Below, piece by piece: positions 53,959 to 63,529 of a stretch of DNA of 64,000 nucleotides. Each line of letters begins with the position of its first letter. Positions within the stretch are counted from its first letter, which is position 1. The notes beneath the pieces are model-generated. The model was not told the origin of the DNA. It saw nothing but the letters and a program-made list of their open reading frames with translations, and did not search any database. Position numbers and translations under genes: made by a program. Source of the DNA: Planctomycetaceae bacterium (GTDB taxonomy: Bacteria > Planctomycetota > Planctomycetia > Pirellulales > Lacipirellulaceae); contig PABB01000008.1 of the NCBI GenBank assembly GCA_002702655.1, positions 95,167 to 159,166 on the forward strand, in the 5' to 3' direction.

Positions 53959-55926
53959 ATGGGCGGTTCGCTCGCCAAACGGGTTCTGCTGATCGGTTGG
54001 GACGCTGCGGATTGGCAAATGGCCCAACCGTTGCTGGACCAAGGACATTTGCCCACCCTGTCGCGACTCGTTGAAGGCGGCGTCCGCGGCAACCTCGCGA
54101 CGATTCAGCCTGTGATTTCCCCGATGCTGTGGAATTCTATCGCGACAGGGAAAAGGGCCGACAAGCACGGGATCGCCGGCTTTGTCGAACCGAAGCCTGA
54201 TTTCAGCGGCATTCGCCCGGTGAGCAGCACCAGTCGGAAGTGCAAGGCAATTTGGAACATTCTCAACCAGGTCGGCCTCAAGTCCAACGTCGTCTCGTGG
54301 TTCGCCAGTCATCCCGCCGAACCGATCAACGGATCGATCGTCAGCGACCGCTATCAGGCGTCAATCAAGCAGGCCGAGCGCGTGAAGCGGTTCCCCGACG
54401 GGACGTTTCATCCTGCCGCTTTGGAAGAGACGTTGAGTCCGCTGGTCGTCTCGCCAGCTGATATTCCCGCGGACTCCCTGCTGCCGTTCGTGCCGCGAGC
54501 GGCCCAGATCGATCAGGAGAGGGACGATCGCCTCCTCAAACTGGCCGGCCTGCTTGCCCAGACTTCGACCGTACACGCCGCCGCCTGCCACTTAGTGCAG
54601 CAAGACGATTGGGACTTCACAGCAATTTACTACTCTGCCATCGATCACTTCGGGCATTTATTCATGCCCTACCATCCGCCTCGCATGGACGGCATCGCGG
54701 CCGCCGATGCGGCCATTTATCAGGATGTGATGAACGGCTGTTACCGTTTCCACGACATGATGCTTGATTCGCTGTTGGCCTATGCTGGCCCGGAAACCAC
54801 CGTGATTTTGGTGAGCGATCATGGCTTCCACAGCGAAGCCAGGCGTCCCAGTACAAACGCCTGCGAGCAACCGGTCCAGTGGCATCGCGAGTTCGGCATG
54901 GCCTGCATCCAAGGCCCGAATATTCGACAAGGCGACTCGCTCTACGGCGCCACGCTTCTGGACGTCACTCCAACGATTCTCTCCCTGTTCGGATTGCCCA
55001 TTGGCAAGGACATGGATGGTCGTCCCTGGCTGGAGGTTTTCGAAGATCCGGCGCCCGTCAAACGCATCGAATCGTGGGAGTCCGTTCCCGGCGACGCAGG
55101 CTTGCATCCCCCTGGTCTCGAAGGAGATCCGCTCGATGAAGCCGAGTCGATCCGTCAATTGATTGATCTGGGGTACATCGAGGCGCCCAGCGCAGACACG
55201 GAAACAACGATTCGCAAAGTACTTACCGATCGCAAGACCAATCTGGCGATTGCGTTGAGCACCAGCCGACGGGCGGCCCGTGCGATTGAGTTGTGGGAGG
55301 AGTTGGTTGCCGAGCATCCCGAGCAATCGGGATACAAAATGCAACTCGCCTCCTGCTACCTCGGGCTCGGCGAACTTGAACGAGCCAAGAGAATACTCGG
55401 GGAGATTCCGACCCCCGATGGCAATTCTGCGTTTGTGCGCCTGATGTCGGCAACCATCGCTGCCAAGGACAACCAACCCGAGGCAGCATTGAGAATCGTC
55501 CGTGACGTTCGTCGGGAGCAGAGTCGCGATCCGGCCGTTCTGAATCGGTTGGGAGAGTTACTCACGGATCTGGAGTCGTGGGACGAAGCTGAGGAGGTGC
55601 TCCAAGCGTCTCTGGGGCTGCTGAGCGACAACCCGGTTGCGTTGAACGGACTAGCCAGGATAAGTTTGCAGAAAGAGCGTTACGACCAAGCGTTGGAATA
55701 TGCATTGACGACGGTGGGATTGGTGCACTTCTACCCGGCGGCCCATTTCCATTTGGGCTCGGCGCTCTTCTACTTGGGTCGCGAAGAGGAGGCGATCGCT
55801 GCGTTCGAAACCTGCCTGGGAATGGGGTTTCGACCGGGCGAAGCGCATTCTCACCTAGCTGCGCTGTATCGCCGACGCGATCCCCGGAAGGCTAACGAGC
55901 ATCAACGTCGCATGGCATCGTATTGA
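53959..55926 (+). CDS. Alkaline-phosphatase-superfamily phosphodiesterase with C-terminal TPR repeats
   Basis: The 655-residue protein has no signal peptide. Its N-terminal 390 residues belong to the type I phosphodiesterase/nucleotide pyrophosphatase family: metal-binding Asp15 in VLLIGWDAADW, the nucleophile region SPMLWNSIATGKRADKHGI, IYYSAIDHFGHLF and VSDHGFHSEARRPS near 270-300, and DVTPTILSLFGLPIGKDMDG. The C-terminal 230 residues are TPR units (SGYKMQLASCYLGLGELERAKRIL, VALNGLARISLQKERYDQALEYAL, AHFHLGSALFYLGREEEAIAAFE). The fusion suggests a multi-protein or regulated phosphodiesterase. ATG 53959 has AGGTG 8 bases upstream; an in-frame GTG at 53950 is the alternative. Confidence 0.92.
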   Translation: MGGSLAKRVLLIGWDAADWQMAQPLLDQGHLPTLSRLVEGGVRGNLATIQPVISPMLWNSIATGKRADKHGIAGFVEPKPDFSGIRPVSSTSRKCKAIWNILNQVGLKSNVVSWFASHPAEPINGSIVSDRYQASIKQAERVKRFPDGTFHPAALEETLSPLVVSPADIPADSLLPFVPRAAQIDQERDDRLLKLAGLLAQTSTVHAAACHLVQQDDWDFTAIYYSAIDHFGHLFMPYHPPRMDGIAAADAAIYQDVMNGCYRFHDMMLDSLLAYAGPETTVILVSDHGFHSEARRPSTNACEQPVQWHREFGMACIQGPNIRQGDSLYGATLLDVTPTILSLFGLPIGKDMDGRPWLEVFEDPAPVKRIESWESVPGDAGLHPPGLEGDPLDEAESIRQLIDLGYIEAPSADTETTIRKVLTDRKTNLAIALSTSRRAARAIELWEELVAEHPEQSGYKMQLASCYLGLGELERAKRILGEIPTPDGNSAFVRLMSATIAAKDNQPEAALRIVRDVRREQSRDPAVLNRLGELLTDLESWDEAEEVLQASLGLLSDNPVALNGLARISLQKERYDQALEYALTTVGLVHFYPAAHFHLGSALFYLGREEEAIAAFETCLGMGFRPGEAHSHLAALYRRRDPRKANEHQRRMASY

Positions 55927-56150
55927 CGCAAGGTGCGGAGAGGAGCGATCAGATTGACGACATGACGGTCGATATTGACGATTCCGCAGCGGAACTCGCA
56001 ATGCAGGCGACGTCCGTCGTGGTTCGTGGGCCGTCATTTCCTACTCTGGAAATGGCCCTGGTGCGGCTGAGCCGTCGGCCGGCATAGGCATCGGAATCTG
56101 CCGGATGCAGAACATCTCCCCAATTGACTGGCAGACTGAAGAGAGAAACC

Positions 56151-57032
56151 ATGATTGAACGACATGTGTCACGTTGGATATCAAGACTTGTCACGTCGCT
56201 GGCCCTCGCATCCACGGCTCAAGCGGACACCGTGCTGTATGACTTCGAAGACGGCGCGCAAGGCTGGTGTTCTTACGGCGCGGTGACGACCGACAGCACC
56301 TGCGGTTCGGGGGCCATTCCCGCTTCCGAAGGACTTGGTTATTTCCACAGCGGCGACTTCGATTATCCGGATGAAAGCAGCTTCGGCATGGTGGATATAT
56401 CGCCGACGACCGGCCCCTTGCGAGATCTTTCCGCGTTTGCGGGGTTGTCGCTGGATGCCCGCTTTGCGGATGTGGAAGGCTATCCTCCCTATGCCGGGCT
56501 CAAAGAACTGCACGTCGCCGTGGCCACCGGGTTTGGAGTCAACGAGGAGGAGTTTTTCGCGCCGCCGGTTTATCTGACTGACGAGTTCGAGACGTATTCG
56601 TTCGCGTTCGCCGATTTTCAAAGCGCGCTCACGTTTTTGCCCCCCACTGCGTCAGATTTAAGCGATGTGACCATCAAGCTGGTGATGTACAACGAAAATG
56701 GCACGGGAACGGGGGTGCTGATTTACGATCAGGTCACGGGGCTCGATTCCATCGCCCCTTCAAACAACGCAGATTTCGACGGGAATCAAGAAGTCAACGG
56801 GCTCGACTTCTTGATTTGGCAGCGCAACTTTGGCACAGGCAGCATGCAGAGCCAAGGAGACGCCAACAACAGCGGCGCCGTCGACGGCGAAGATCTGGCT
56901 GTGTGGGAAGCGCAGTATGGCGCCGTCGCCAGCGCGTCGTCGCTGTCCACAACGGTCGCCGTCCCCGAGCCCAACGCCGTCGTGCTGGCGTTGACGGGCT
57001 TCATGCTTCTGATGGTAAAACGTTTCGGTTGA
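56151..57032 (+). CDS. PEP-CTERM protein with carbohydrate-binding-like domain and dockerin repeats
   Basis: The 293-residue exported protein has a signal peptide (WISRLVTSLALASTAQA), a beta-sandwich domain at about residues 28-205 (TVLYDFEDGAQGWCSYGAVTTD, EEEFFAPPVYLTDEFETYSFAF, TIKLVMYNENGTGTGVLIYDQV), a dockerin type I pair of Ca-binding loops (NADFDGNQEVNGLDFLIWQRNFG; GDANNSGAVDGEDLAVWEAQYG) and a PEP-CTERM end (VAVPEPNAVVLALTGFMLLMVKRFG). The sandwich domain is repeated in the next gene, so they are paralogues. GAAGAGAG lies upstream of ATG 56151. Role: probably binding to polysaccharide or display at the cell surface; no cohesin is visible. Confidence 0.9.
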   Translation: MIERHVSRWISRLVTSLALASTAQADTVLYDFEDGAQGWCSYGAVTTDSTCGSGAIPASEGLGYFHSGDFDYPDESSFGMVDISPTTGPLRDLSAFAGLSLDARFADVEGYPPYAGLKELHVAVATGFGVNEEEFFAPPVYLTDEFETYSFAFADFQSALTFLPPTASDLSDVTIKLVMYNENGTGTGVLIYDQVTGLDSIAPSNNADFDGNQEVNGLDFLIWQRNFGTGSMQSQGDANNSGAVDGEDLAVWEAQYGAVASASSLSTTVAVPEPNAVVLALTGFMLLMVKRFG

Positions 57033-57160
57033 ATCGTAGGAGTATTGCGTCCGCTCGCGGACATGCTTGAGAGGTTGCGCAGCAGCGGCAGCCCGCCAGG
57101 CTTGATCTGGCGAGACGACTGTTCGAGATCGCTCGATGGGAGTCGATTCAGGTGAGTTCA

Positions 57161-58774
57161 ATGCGGAATGCACCACAGGCCAATTGGCGGCAAATTGGAA
57201 TTTTGCTGCTCGTCGTCTGCTCCGGCGAACCTGCCCATGGAGTCACCCTGCAGTTCGCTGGCCGTACGTGGGCCGTGAAGCAATCGGCGACGCCCGTCGG
57301 GCCGGGCCCCAATCGCTTTTCCTCCAGGCCCGAGGACGTCTGGTCCGACGAGAGCGGTCTGCATCTGACGGTTCAGAAGACGGGGCCCGATTGGTACAGC
57401 ACGGAAGTGATTCTGACCGAGAGCCTCGGCTACGGCACCTATACGCTGCAAACCGAAAGCCGCCAAGATATTCTCGATGCCAACGCCGTGTTCGGCGCCT
57501 TCACCTGGGATCCGTTTGGAGGCGGGACGATTCCCGGGAATCCAAATCGCGAAATCGACTTTGAAGATTCACGGTGGGGAAATCCGGCCGATTCCGCCAA
57601 TTCCCAGGTGGTCGTCCAGCCCTATTATGTGCCGGGCAACCGCCAGCGGCTGACGCTGCCCGATTTGAGCGCCGATCGCCGTCTGACCCGTTTCTTCACT
57701 TGGTCGCCGGGCAAGGTCGAGTTTACCACGCTCCGCGGACATCATTCTCCCACTGACTATCCAGCGGAGGATGTGATTCACCAATACGTTTACGCGAATG
57801 ACGGAAGCGATCACGTCGTGCCCGTGCCCGGACGGGAGAACTTTCGTTTTAACCTGTGGCTTTACGACAGTCTCGCGCCCGCAGGCGACGCGCCGGTGGA
57901 AGTGTTGGTTACCGATTTTCAATACGCGCCGTTGCCCGAATCCCCGCACGCCGTCTTGTTCGACTTTGAGTCGGGAAGTCAAGGTTGGGGTTCCTATGGC
58001 GCCATTACGACCGACAGCGGCCTGTTGCCGAGCGGTTCTGTCGGGCAGGGCCGATTTCACACCGCCGACTTTAGCTTGCCTGACGAAGGGAACTTTGGGA
58101 TCGTTGATGTTTCGCCGGCAAGCCAAGATCTCTCGGAATTCGTCGGCCTCTCGATCGACGCGCTGCTCGCAGACGTGCCTGGACAGCCGGCGTTTGCGGG
58201 CAATCGGGAGCTGGAGATTGTGGTCGCCACCGGCCAGGGCGCGGCTGAGGAAGAATTCTTTGCTCCGAGCGTCATTCTGAGCGATAACTACCAGACGTAT
58301 TCCGTCGCGTTCGCGGAGTTCCATAGCGCGGCGACTTCGTTGCCTCCAACGGTTGAGCAGTTGCGCGACGTGACCGTCAAAATGGTCGTCTTGAATTCCA
58401 ACGGCACTGGCACGGCCGTACTGAAGTACGATCAAATCACCGGTTTGACGTCGCTGGAAAACGCCGATTTCAACCACGACGCGCGCATCGACGGCGTTGA
58501 CTTCTTGATCTGGCAGCGGAACTCCGGCGCCCCGGGTGCGCAGGCGACGGGAGACGCAAACTACGACGGCAAGGTCGACCAGACCGATCTCTCGATCTGG
58601 CAAGAAAGCTTTGGACAGCGTCGGGGTGCCGCCGCTGTTCATTTCATCGCACTATCGGAACCTGCGAGCATCGTGCCGCTGGCGACGGCCATGGTTGTAT
58701 TGGGTTCCTTCTTGTTGCCTCGGCGTCGCGCTGTGCTTCGCGGACGCCGGTGCGAGCAGTTTCGAAGGAGTTAG
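57161..58774 (+). CDS. GH16-like glycosidase with carbohydrate-binding-like domain, dockerin and PEP-CTERM-like end
   Basis: The 537-residue exported protein has a signal peptide (IGILLLVVCSGEPAHG). Residues 28-255 resemble a GH16 beta-jelly-roll: SLGYGTYTLQTESRQDILDANAVFGAFTWDP and the motif REIDFEDSRWG, whose E131-x-D133-x-E135 would be the catalytic acids. Residues about 265-450 repeat the sandwich domain of the upstream protein (VLFDFESGSQGWGSYGAITTD). A dockerin pair follows (NADFNHDARIDGVDFLIWQRN; GDANYDGKVDQTDLSIWQESFG). The end (LSEPASIVPLATAMVVLGSFLLPRRR) is PEP-CTERM-like with Ser in place of the first Pro. It likely cleaves beta-1,3/1,4-glucans or related polymers; the substrate is unknown. 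AGGTGAG precedes ATG 57161. The next gene starts 3 bases after its stop. Confidence 0.88.
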   Translation: MRNAPQANWRQIGILLLVVCSGEPAHGVTLQFAGRTWAVKQSATPVGPGPNRFSSRPEDVWSDESGLHLTVQKTGPDWYSTEVILTESLGYGTYTLQTESRQDILDANAVFGAFTWDPFGGGTIPGNPNREIDFEDSRWGNPADSANSQVVVQPYYVPGNRQRLTLPDLSADRRLTRFFTWSPGKVEFTTLRGHHSPTDYPAEDVIHQYVYANDGSDHVVPVPGRENFRFNLWLYDSLAPAGDAPVEVLVTDFQYAPLPESPHAVLFDFESGSQGWGSYGAITTDSGLLPSGSVGQGRFHTADFSLPDEGNFGIVDVSPASQDLSEFVGLSIDALLADVPGQPAFAGNRELEIVVATGQGAAEEEFFAPSVILSDNYQTYSVAFAEFHSAATSLPPTVEQLRDVTVKMVVLNSNGTGTAVLKYDQITGLTSLENADFNHDARIDGVDFLIWQRNSGAPGAQATGDANYDGKVDQTDLSIWQESFGQRRGAAAVHFIALSEPASIVPLATAMVVLGSFLLPRRRAVLRGRRCEQFRRS

Positions 58775-58777
58775 CGC

Positions 58778-59845
58778 GTGCCTCGACTGGACAAGACTCG
58801 CTCCGCGGCGTTTACGCTCATTGAACTTCTGGTGGTCGTGGCGATCATCGGCGTCCTGGTGGCGTTGCTGCTGCCCGCCGTGCAATCCGCCCGAGAAGCT
58901 GCCCGCCGATCGGAATGCATCAACGGCCTGCGTCAGTTGGGGATCGGGGCGTTGAATTTCGAGTCCTCCCAGGGCGTGTTTCCGACTGCCGGCGGTCCCG
59001 TCGCGCTGTTTACCAATCCCAACGAACAGGCCAGGGCCAGTTATGGAATCGAAGGTGCGAGTTGGATGTATCAGTTGCTCCCCTTCATCGAGCAAGGAAA
59101 TCTCTACGCACTGCGATCCGGCAACGGCGGTTCGGCGGTGGGCTTTGTCGACACAGGACTCTCTGAGAATCGCGTCCCTGTCTTCAATTGCCCGGCTCGC
59201 TCAGGGCGGTTTGCGACCATTGGGACTGAGGTCTACGCCTTGGGAGACTATGCTGGCGTGCTCGCCAGTTGGAACGACGGCCGCTGGACACAGTTCGAGT
59301 ATCGAGATACTGCGCCCCCGCTGAAAAGAAACGGCATGAGCGAAGAGGAGGTCGTGTGGACCGGAATTCTCGTCAAAGGAGGTCAGGTTGACAAACGCCA
59401 TGACCCTCCCCGCGTGTGGGAGTTTGCCAAGGTCGATTTTGCAGCGATTGAAGATGGAGCATCCAACACGATTCTACTGGCGGAGAAGGCTGCGGAATCG
59501 AAGAACTGGACCGTCACCCGCGCTAGTCCCTGGCCCTATTGGGAAGTCTACGGCTACTACACAGGGGCCGATTGGCCGGTGATGAGAATGTTCGGCGCGC
59601 GAATCCTCGGTGAAGCCAGCCCGAATCGCGAGGTGGGAGTGCTGGGCGACGATGAGGTGCGCGCCCACGTCGCCCCGGGAGGCACTTCCCATGAATTTGG
59701 CTTTGGTTCGGCTCATCCGGGAGTGTTCAATGCCGTTTTCGGCGATGGTTCAGTTCATGTCCTGTCCAACTCGGCAGATCTGCTGATACTCGATCAACTT
59801 GGAAAACGGGCCGACGGTTCCTTGCTGGGGCCAGAGCAGCTGTGA
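58778..59845 (+). CDS. DUF1559 (SBP_bac_10) prepilin-like protein
   Basis: The 355-residue protein has a type IV prepilin N-terminus: basic leader, then AFTLIELLVVVAIIGVLVALLLPAVQSAREAARRSEC, the usual mark of this planctomycete family. The body ends with the family tail SAHPGVFNAVFGDGSVHVLS. These proteins form pseudopilin-like surface proteins of unknown function and occur in large numbers in planctomycete genomes. The GTG at 58778 has AAGGAG 8 bases upstream, which overlaps the end of the previous gene, so this is the second gene of an operon. Confidence 0.95.
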   Translation: MPRLDKTRSAAFTLIELLVVVAIIGVLVALLLPAVQSAREAARRSECINGLRQLGIGALNFESSQGVFPTAGGPVALFTNPNEQARASYGIEGASWMYQLLPFIEQGNLYALRSGNGGSAVGFVDTGLSENRVPVFNCPARSGRFATIGTEVYALGDYAGVLASWNDGRWTQFEYRDTAPPLKRNGMSEEEVVWTGILVKGGQVDKRHDPPRVWEFAKVDFAAIEDGASNTILLAEKAAESKNWTVTRASPWPYWEVYGYYTGADWPVMRMFGARILGEASPNREVGVLGDDEVRAHVAPGGTSHEFGFGSAHPGVFNAVFGDGSVHVLSNSADLLILDQLGKRADGSLLGPEQL

Positions 59846-59880
59846 TCGGCTGAGACCCGATGTAACTTGCCGGATTGTTC

Positions 59881-60372
59881 ATGTTCAATTGCAGTTTTTC
59901 GTCTATGGGGCCTCGCGCGGCCTGCGCAGTGCTTGGCGTGCTCATTGGCTGCGGCGGCGAAGTCGATCCTGACGCCGCGATTGCCAAGGTCAACGAGACC
60001 AACATCCAGCGGCTTTCCAATCTCTACTTCGCTTATCAGATGAAACATGACTGGCGGGGACCGAACGAAGAAGCCGCCTTCAAAGACTTTATCCGCCACT
60101 ACGCTCCGAGGAAGCTTGAGCGAATCGGCATCGATCCCGACGCGATCGATGCGATCTTCGTAAGCGAACGCGACGGGCAGCCATTCCAGATTCGCTACTC
60201 AGTGGTCGGCAGCCCGATGGGCAGCTCGGAGCCGGTCGTTTTCGAAAAGGCTGGCGTCGGGGGCAAGCGGATGGTTGGCTTTCTTAATATGGAACAGCGT
60301 GAAGTCGACGGGCGCGAATACAATGATCTGTGGGAGGGCAAGACTCCAGTCGGCCAAAGTACGCGCGATTAG
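59881..60372 (+). CDS. Small lipoprotein that accompanies DUF1559 genes
   Basis: The 163-residue protein has a lipoprotein signal ending in LGVLIGCGG (lipid on Cys at about residue 24). The mature part is charged and contains INVTNIQRLS-like text (VNETNIQRLSNLYFAYQMKHDWRGPNEEAAFKDFI) and RYSVVGSPMGSSEPVVFEKAG. Such short lipoproteins often follow DUF1559 genes in planctomycetes; it starts 35 bases after that gene, so it is probably the last gene of the operon. An in-frame TTG two codons upstream is a less likely start. Function unknown. Confidence 0.85.
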   Translation: MFNCSFSSMGPRAACAVLGVLIGCGGEVDPDAAIAKVNETNIQRLSNLYFAYQMKHDWRGPNEEAAFKDFIRHYAPRKLERIGIDPDAIDAIFVSERDGQPFQIRYSVVGSPMGSSEPVVFEKAGVGGKRMVGFLNMEQREVDGREYNDLWEGKTPVGQSTRD

Positions 60373-60692
60373 GCCAGCGAGGCAAAGACGCGATCGATGA
60401 GGATCGGCGACACGGCAAAGCGATGGACCCGAACTACGTCTCTCCGGGCGAACGGTCGAAACGAACGGTTAGTTTTCGAGCAAGTTGCGCAGCCTCTAAG
60501 AGCGGGACGCTTGGAACGACCGTCGAGATAACGCGGCGGGACCGCGTCTGCGACACTCGGAGTTGTCCCAGGTGAGATCGCAAGCCGGTCGCCAAGAATA
60601 CCGATAGCCCTTTTCAAGTCCAGGCCCACGCTGCCTTGAAGAACTGCTGGCCTGTTCCCCTTGACGGCGCCCGGCGCTGCATCGGCGGTCGC
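60373..60692. other. Intergenic stretch between convergent genes
   Basis: No gene or clear terminator can be supported. Confidence 0.45.
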
Positions 60693-61937
60693 TCAGCGGC
60701 GCGTTTGCTCGATCAGAAAGACGCCCTTTTTGTTGGAAACGACGACGTCGCGAAAGCCGTCGCCCGTGACGTCCTCGACGACCAGATGCAAGCCGACGCC
60801 AGAGTCGTCGTCGATGACGTAGGGCTCGAACGTCGTTGCGCCGTCCTCGGCGCGCGACGCCTTGAACCAATATAGCATAGCCGGTTCTGTCGCCCCGGGA
60901 TCGCCGGTTGGTCCGTGGGCCCACCACCGTTTGCCGGTGACCAGGTCCTTGACGCCGTCATTATCGACGTCGACGTACGCCAACCCGTGCGTTTCCGACA
61001 TCAATTTGGGGAAGAGCGTTTGAAGTTCAAACGACCGCTCTTCACCCGCTGAATCGCGTGCTGCATGGCGCCAGATGCCGTAGGCATGCGCCGACGATGA
61101 AACAACGTCGGGCAAGCCGTCTCCCGTTAGTTCGGCCACATACATCTGTGCACAGTCGGGCCCCAGCGATGCTGGATGAAACGGCCAGGGCGATCCATCA
61201 AGCGATTCGGGTTGTTCCCACCATCCGTCCGTACAGACGACGTCGAGCCGGTCGTCGCCATTCATGTCGCCGGCGCCAAGACCGTGAGAAAAGCGATTCG
61301 TGCCCGGCACGGGGGCGCCTGCCACGCCGGGCGCGCTCACCGGGGTCATTGTCCAGGGAAGGTGCGGATCGCCCTGTGGTTGGAACCAGACCATCTGACC
61401 GCTGGTCTCACTGCCGTCGGGGCGCCAGCCCATCAACAGTCCCTTGCGACCAGTCCCGCAGAGGTCGACGTAGGCGGGGCTCTCGTTGCAGGCCGACGTA
61501 CAGATCATGTGCCGCGGCCAGTGCCGCTCGACGCCGCGCGGGTTCTCGTACCAGTGGCATGCCTCGCCGGGGAAGCCAATGACAATGAGATCGGGCCAGT
61601 CATCTTGATTGACGTCGTCGGCAAAGCAGACAAATGCCTGGCTGTAGCTATTGGCTCCGTCGCCGTAGTCGCCGACGGGCGCCACCTCGTGCGCCTGCCA
61701 GTCCGGCGCCTCGTACCACAACTCGCCGACCAATACGTCGACGTCGCCGTCACGATCGACATCGGCCACGGCAACGCCTTCGGAACGGAACCGAGGGTCA
61801 ATTTGCGTTTTGCGCCAGCCGCCTGCCTCCGTCGTCTGGCTCATTCCGCGGTTGGCAATGAAGCACAAGGCAACGCATGCCGCCAACGCGACTCGCATTT
61901 GCACGGCGCAGGTTCGCACTTGAAAACTGGAGGTCAT
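60693..61937 (-). CDS. Exported FG-GAP/VCBS beta-propeller protein
   Basis: The 414-residue protein has a signal peptide (MRVALAACVALCFIANRGMS after a short leader) and seven or so propeller repeats with Ca-binding DxDxDG loops: VAVADVDRDGDVDVLVGE, NQDDWPDLIVIG, GAGDMNGDDRLDVVCTDGWW, AELTGDGLPDVVSSSAHA, YVDVDNDGVKDLVTGKRWW, VEDVTGDGFRDVVVSNKKG. This is the FG-GAP/VCBS family, used for ligand or matrix binding outside the cell. ATG 61935-61937 has GAGGA 8 bases upstream. It lies 73 bases downstream of the Gfo/Idh gene on the same strand, so both may form one operon for sugar or polymer use. Confidence 0.92.
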   Translation of the reverse strand: MTSSFQVRTCAVQMRVALAACVALCFIANRGMSQTTEAGGWRKTQIDPRFRSEGVAVADVDRDGDVDVLVGELWYEAPDWQAHEVAPVGDYGDGANSYSQAFVCFADDVNQDDWPDLIVIGFPGEACHWYENPRGVERHWPRHMICTSACNESPAYVDLCGTGRKGLLMGWRPDGSETSGQMVWFQPQGDPHLPWTMTPVSAPGVAGAPVPGTNRFSHGLGAGDMNGDDRLDVVCTDGWWEQPESLDGSPWPFHPASLGPDCAQMYVAELTGDGLPDVVSSSAHAYGIWRHAARDSAGEERSFELQTLFPKLMSETHGLAYVDVDNDGVKDLVTGKRWWAHGPTGDPGATEPAMLYWFKASRAEDGATTFEPYVIDDDSGVGLHLVVEDVTGDGFRDVVVSNKKGVFLIEQTRR

Positions 61938-62010
61938 CAGAAGTTCCTCAAGAACAAAGCAGATATCATTTGCGACCTGCCGGCTGCGAGCGCTGGCGTA
62001 AACCGCCATC

Positions 62011-63276
62011 TCAGACGGGCGGCAGTTCGTAGCCAACTCGCCGCGGCCGATCGAGTAGTCTGTTGGCCTCGTCATCGTTGACGAATCGTTCGGCCGCGGG
62101 GTCCCATTGCAGCTTGCGTCCCACCTCCCGCGTGATGTTGACCAAGTGGCAAACGCTGATTGACCGATGCCCGATTTCCACGTCGGCGTTGGGCGTCTCC
62201 CGGGTTTGAATGCAGTCGAGCCAGTTTTGGAGGTGCGGCCGAGCAATCCAGCCGGCGCCTTCCCATTTGTCCTGCACCTCGGGCGGCGGCGCATCTTTGA
62301 CAAAATTGGGAGGATTGACCGCGAATCGATTGCGATTGATCTCCATCTTGCAGTCGGTCCCAATGAAGATGCCGCCCCCCATCGGACCGGTTCCTTCCAA
62401 CTCGAAATGCACCTCCACGCCGTCTTCGTACTTCATGGCGACTTTGCCGTTGGGGCCGGGCGAGAGCGGCCGCAGCGATGTCGGCCCCGTCAGACTCTTG
62501 CCCAGCGCCCATTGGATTTGGTCGACTCCGTGGGCGCCCCAATTGGTGGTCTCGCCCCCCGAATAGTCGCGCCACTGCATCCAGGCGAACTGCAGATCGG
62601 AGTGAAACGGTCGCAACCGCGTCGGCCCGCACCACGCGTCCCAGTCGTCGCCGGCTGGGATCTCCTGCGCCGGCAGGTCGACCATGGCCCGAGGGCCCGG
62701 GTAGTTGACGGCCTGAACCTTCTTCACTCGCCCGATCTTTCCGGAGCGGACGAACTCGCAACAGAAGCGGTTGATCTCCATGGTCCGTTGTTGCGAGCCG
62801 ACCTGCAGCACCCGCTGATGTCGCCGCACATGCTCGACCAGCACGCGTCCTTCGCGGACGTACGCCGTGAGCGGCTTCTCCGCATACACGTCCAACCCCG
62901 CCTGGACCGCATGGATGCACGGGAGCGTGCGAACGTGATCGGGAGTCGCCACGACGACCGCGTCGAGCGGCTCGCGGTCGAGCATCTGCCGGTAGTCCTG
63001 GTAGATCGTCCAATCGGAGCGACCGAGGGCCCTGGCGGCTTCCTCCGCCCGCGGACGGTAGCAGTCCGCCAAGGCAATGATTCGCCCCGGCCGCGGTGTT
63101 TGTTCCATCAGTTGTCGGGCGCGGTTGCCGCACCCGATGAATCCAATGAGGATCTCGCCGTTGGCGCCGACGCTTCCCTCGCGACCTAGAACTCGCGCGG
63201 AGATGACGATCGGTCCGGCGGCGACGCTGGCCGCAGAGCGACGCAGAAATCTGCGACGATTCAACGAGGTGTTCAC
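62011..63276 (-). CDS. TAT-exported Gfo/Idh/MocA family oxidoreductase
   Basis: The 421-residue protein has a twin-arginine signal (NRRRFLRRSAASVAAGPIVI, about residues 6-25). The Rossmann fold starts with GEILIGFIGCGNRARQLMEQ; the family motif AEKPLT with the catalytic Lys lies at about residue 131 (GLDVYAEKPLTAYVREGR). The C-terminal domain has GGETTNWGAHGVDQIQWALG and WLDCIQTRETPNADVEIGHRS. NAD(P)-dependent dehydrogenases of this kind act on sugars or inositol-like compounds; exported members are expanded in planctomycetes. Exact substrate unknown. It is the first gene of the minus-strand pair with the FG-GAP gene. Confidence 0.95.
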   Translation of the reverse strand: MNTSLNRRRFLRRSAASVAAGPIVISARVLGREGSVGANGEILIGFIGCGNRARQLMEQTPRPGRIIALADCYRPRAEEAARALGRSDWTIYQDYRQMLDREPLDAVVVATPDHVRTLPCIHAVQAGLDVYAEKPLTAYVREGRVLVEHVRRHQRVLQVGSQQRTMEINRFCCEFVRSGKIGRVKKVQAVNYPGPRAMVDLPAQEIPAGDDWDAWCGPTRLRPFHSDLQFAWMQWRDYSGGETTNWGAHGVDQIQWALGKSLTGPTSLRPLSPGPNGKVAMKYEDGVEVHFELEGTGPMGGGIFIGTDCKMEINRNRFAVNPPNFVKDAPPPEVQDKWEGAGWIARPHLQNWLDCIQTRETPNADVEIGHRSISVCHLVNITREVGRKLQWDPAAERFVNDDEANRLLDRPRRVGYELPPV

Positions 63277-63529
63277 GGCTTACCTCGACTTCGCGACATG
63301 ACAAGGCTGCCTCGACGGTCTGCTCTCTCCATCAAGAGGTTCAACCGATGCGATGTCGTCGGCTGGAAAGGCGAGCATGCGGCCGGCGCCACGGGAGATG
63401 GGGAGATTGCCGACAAGCGCTCGCGAGAAAAGTAACAACGGTGACACTCTGGATGGAATCGCGTCTCCGACCTGCCATTTGTCGCGATTATATAGGGACG
63501 CCGCGGTTGTTGTCGACTTGATCTCTGAG

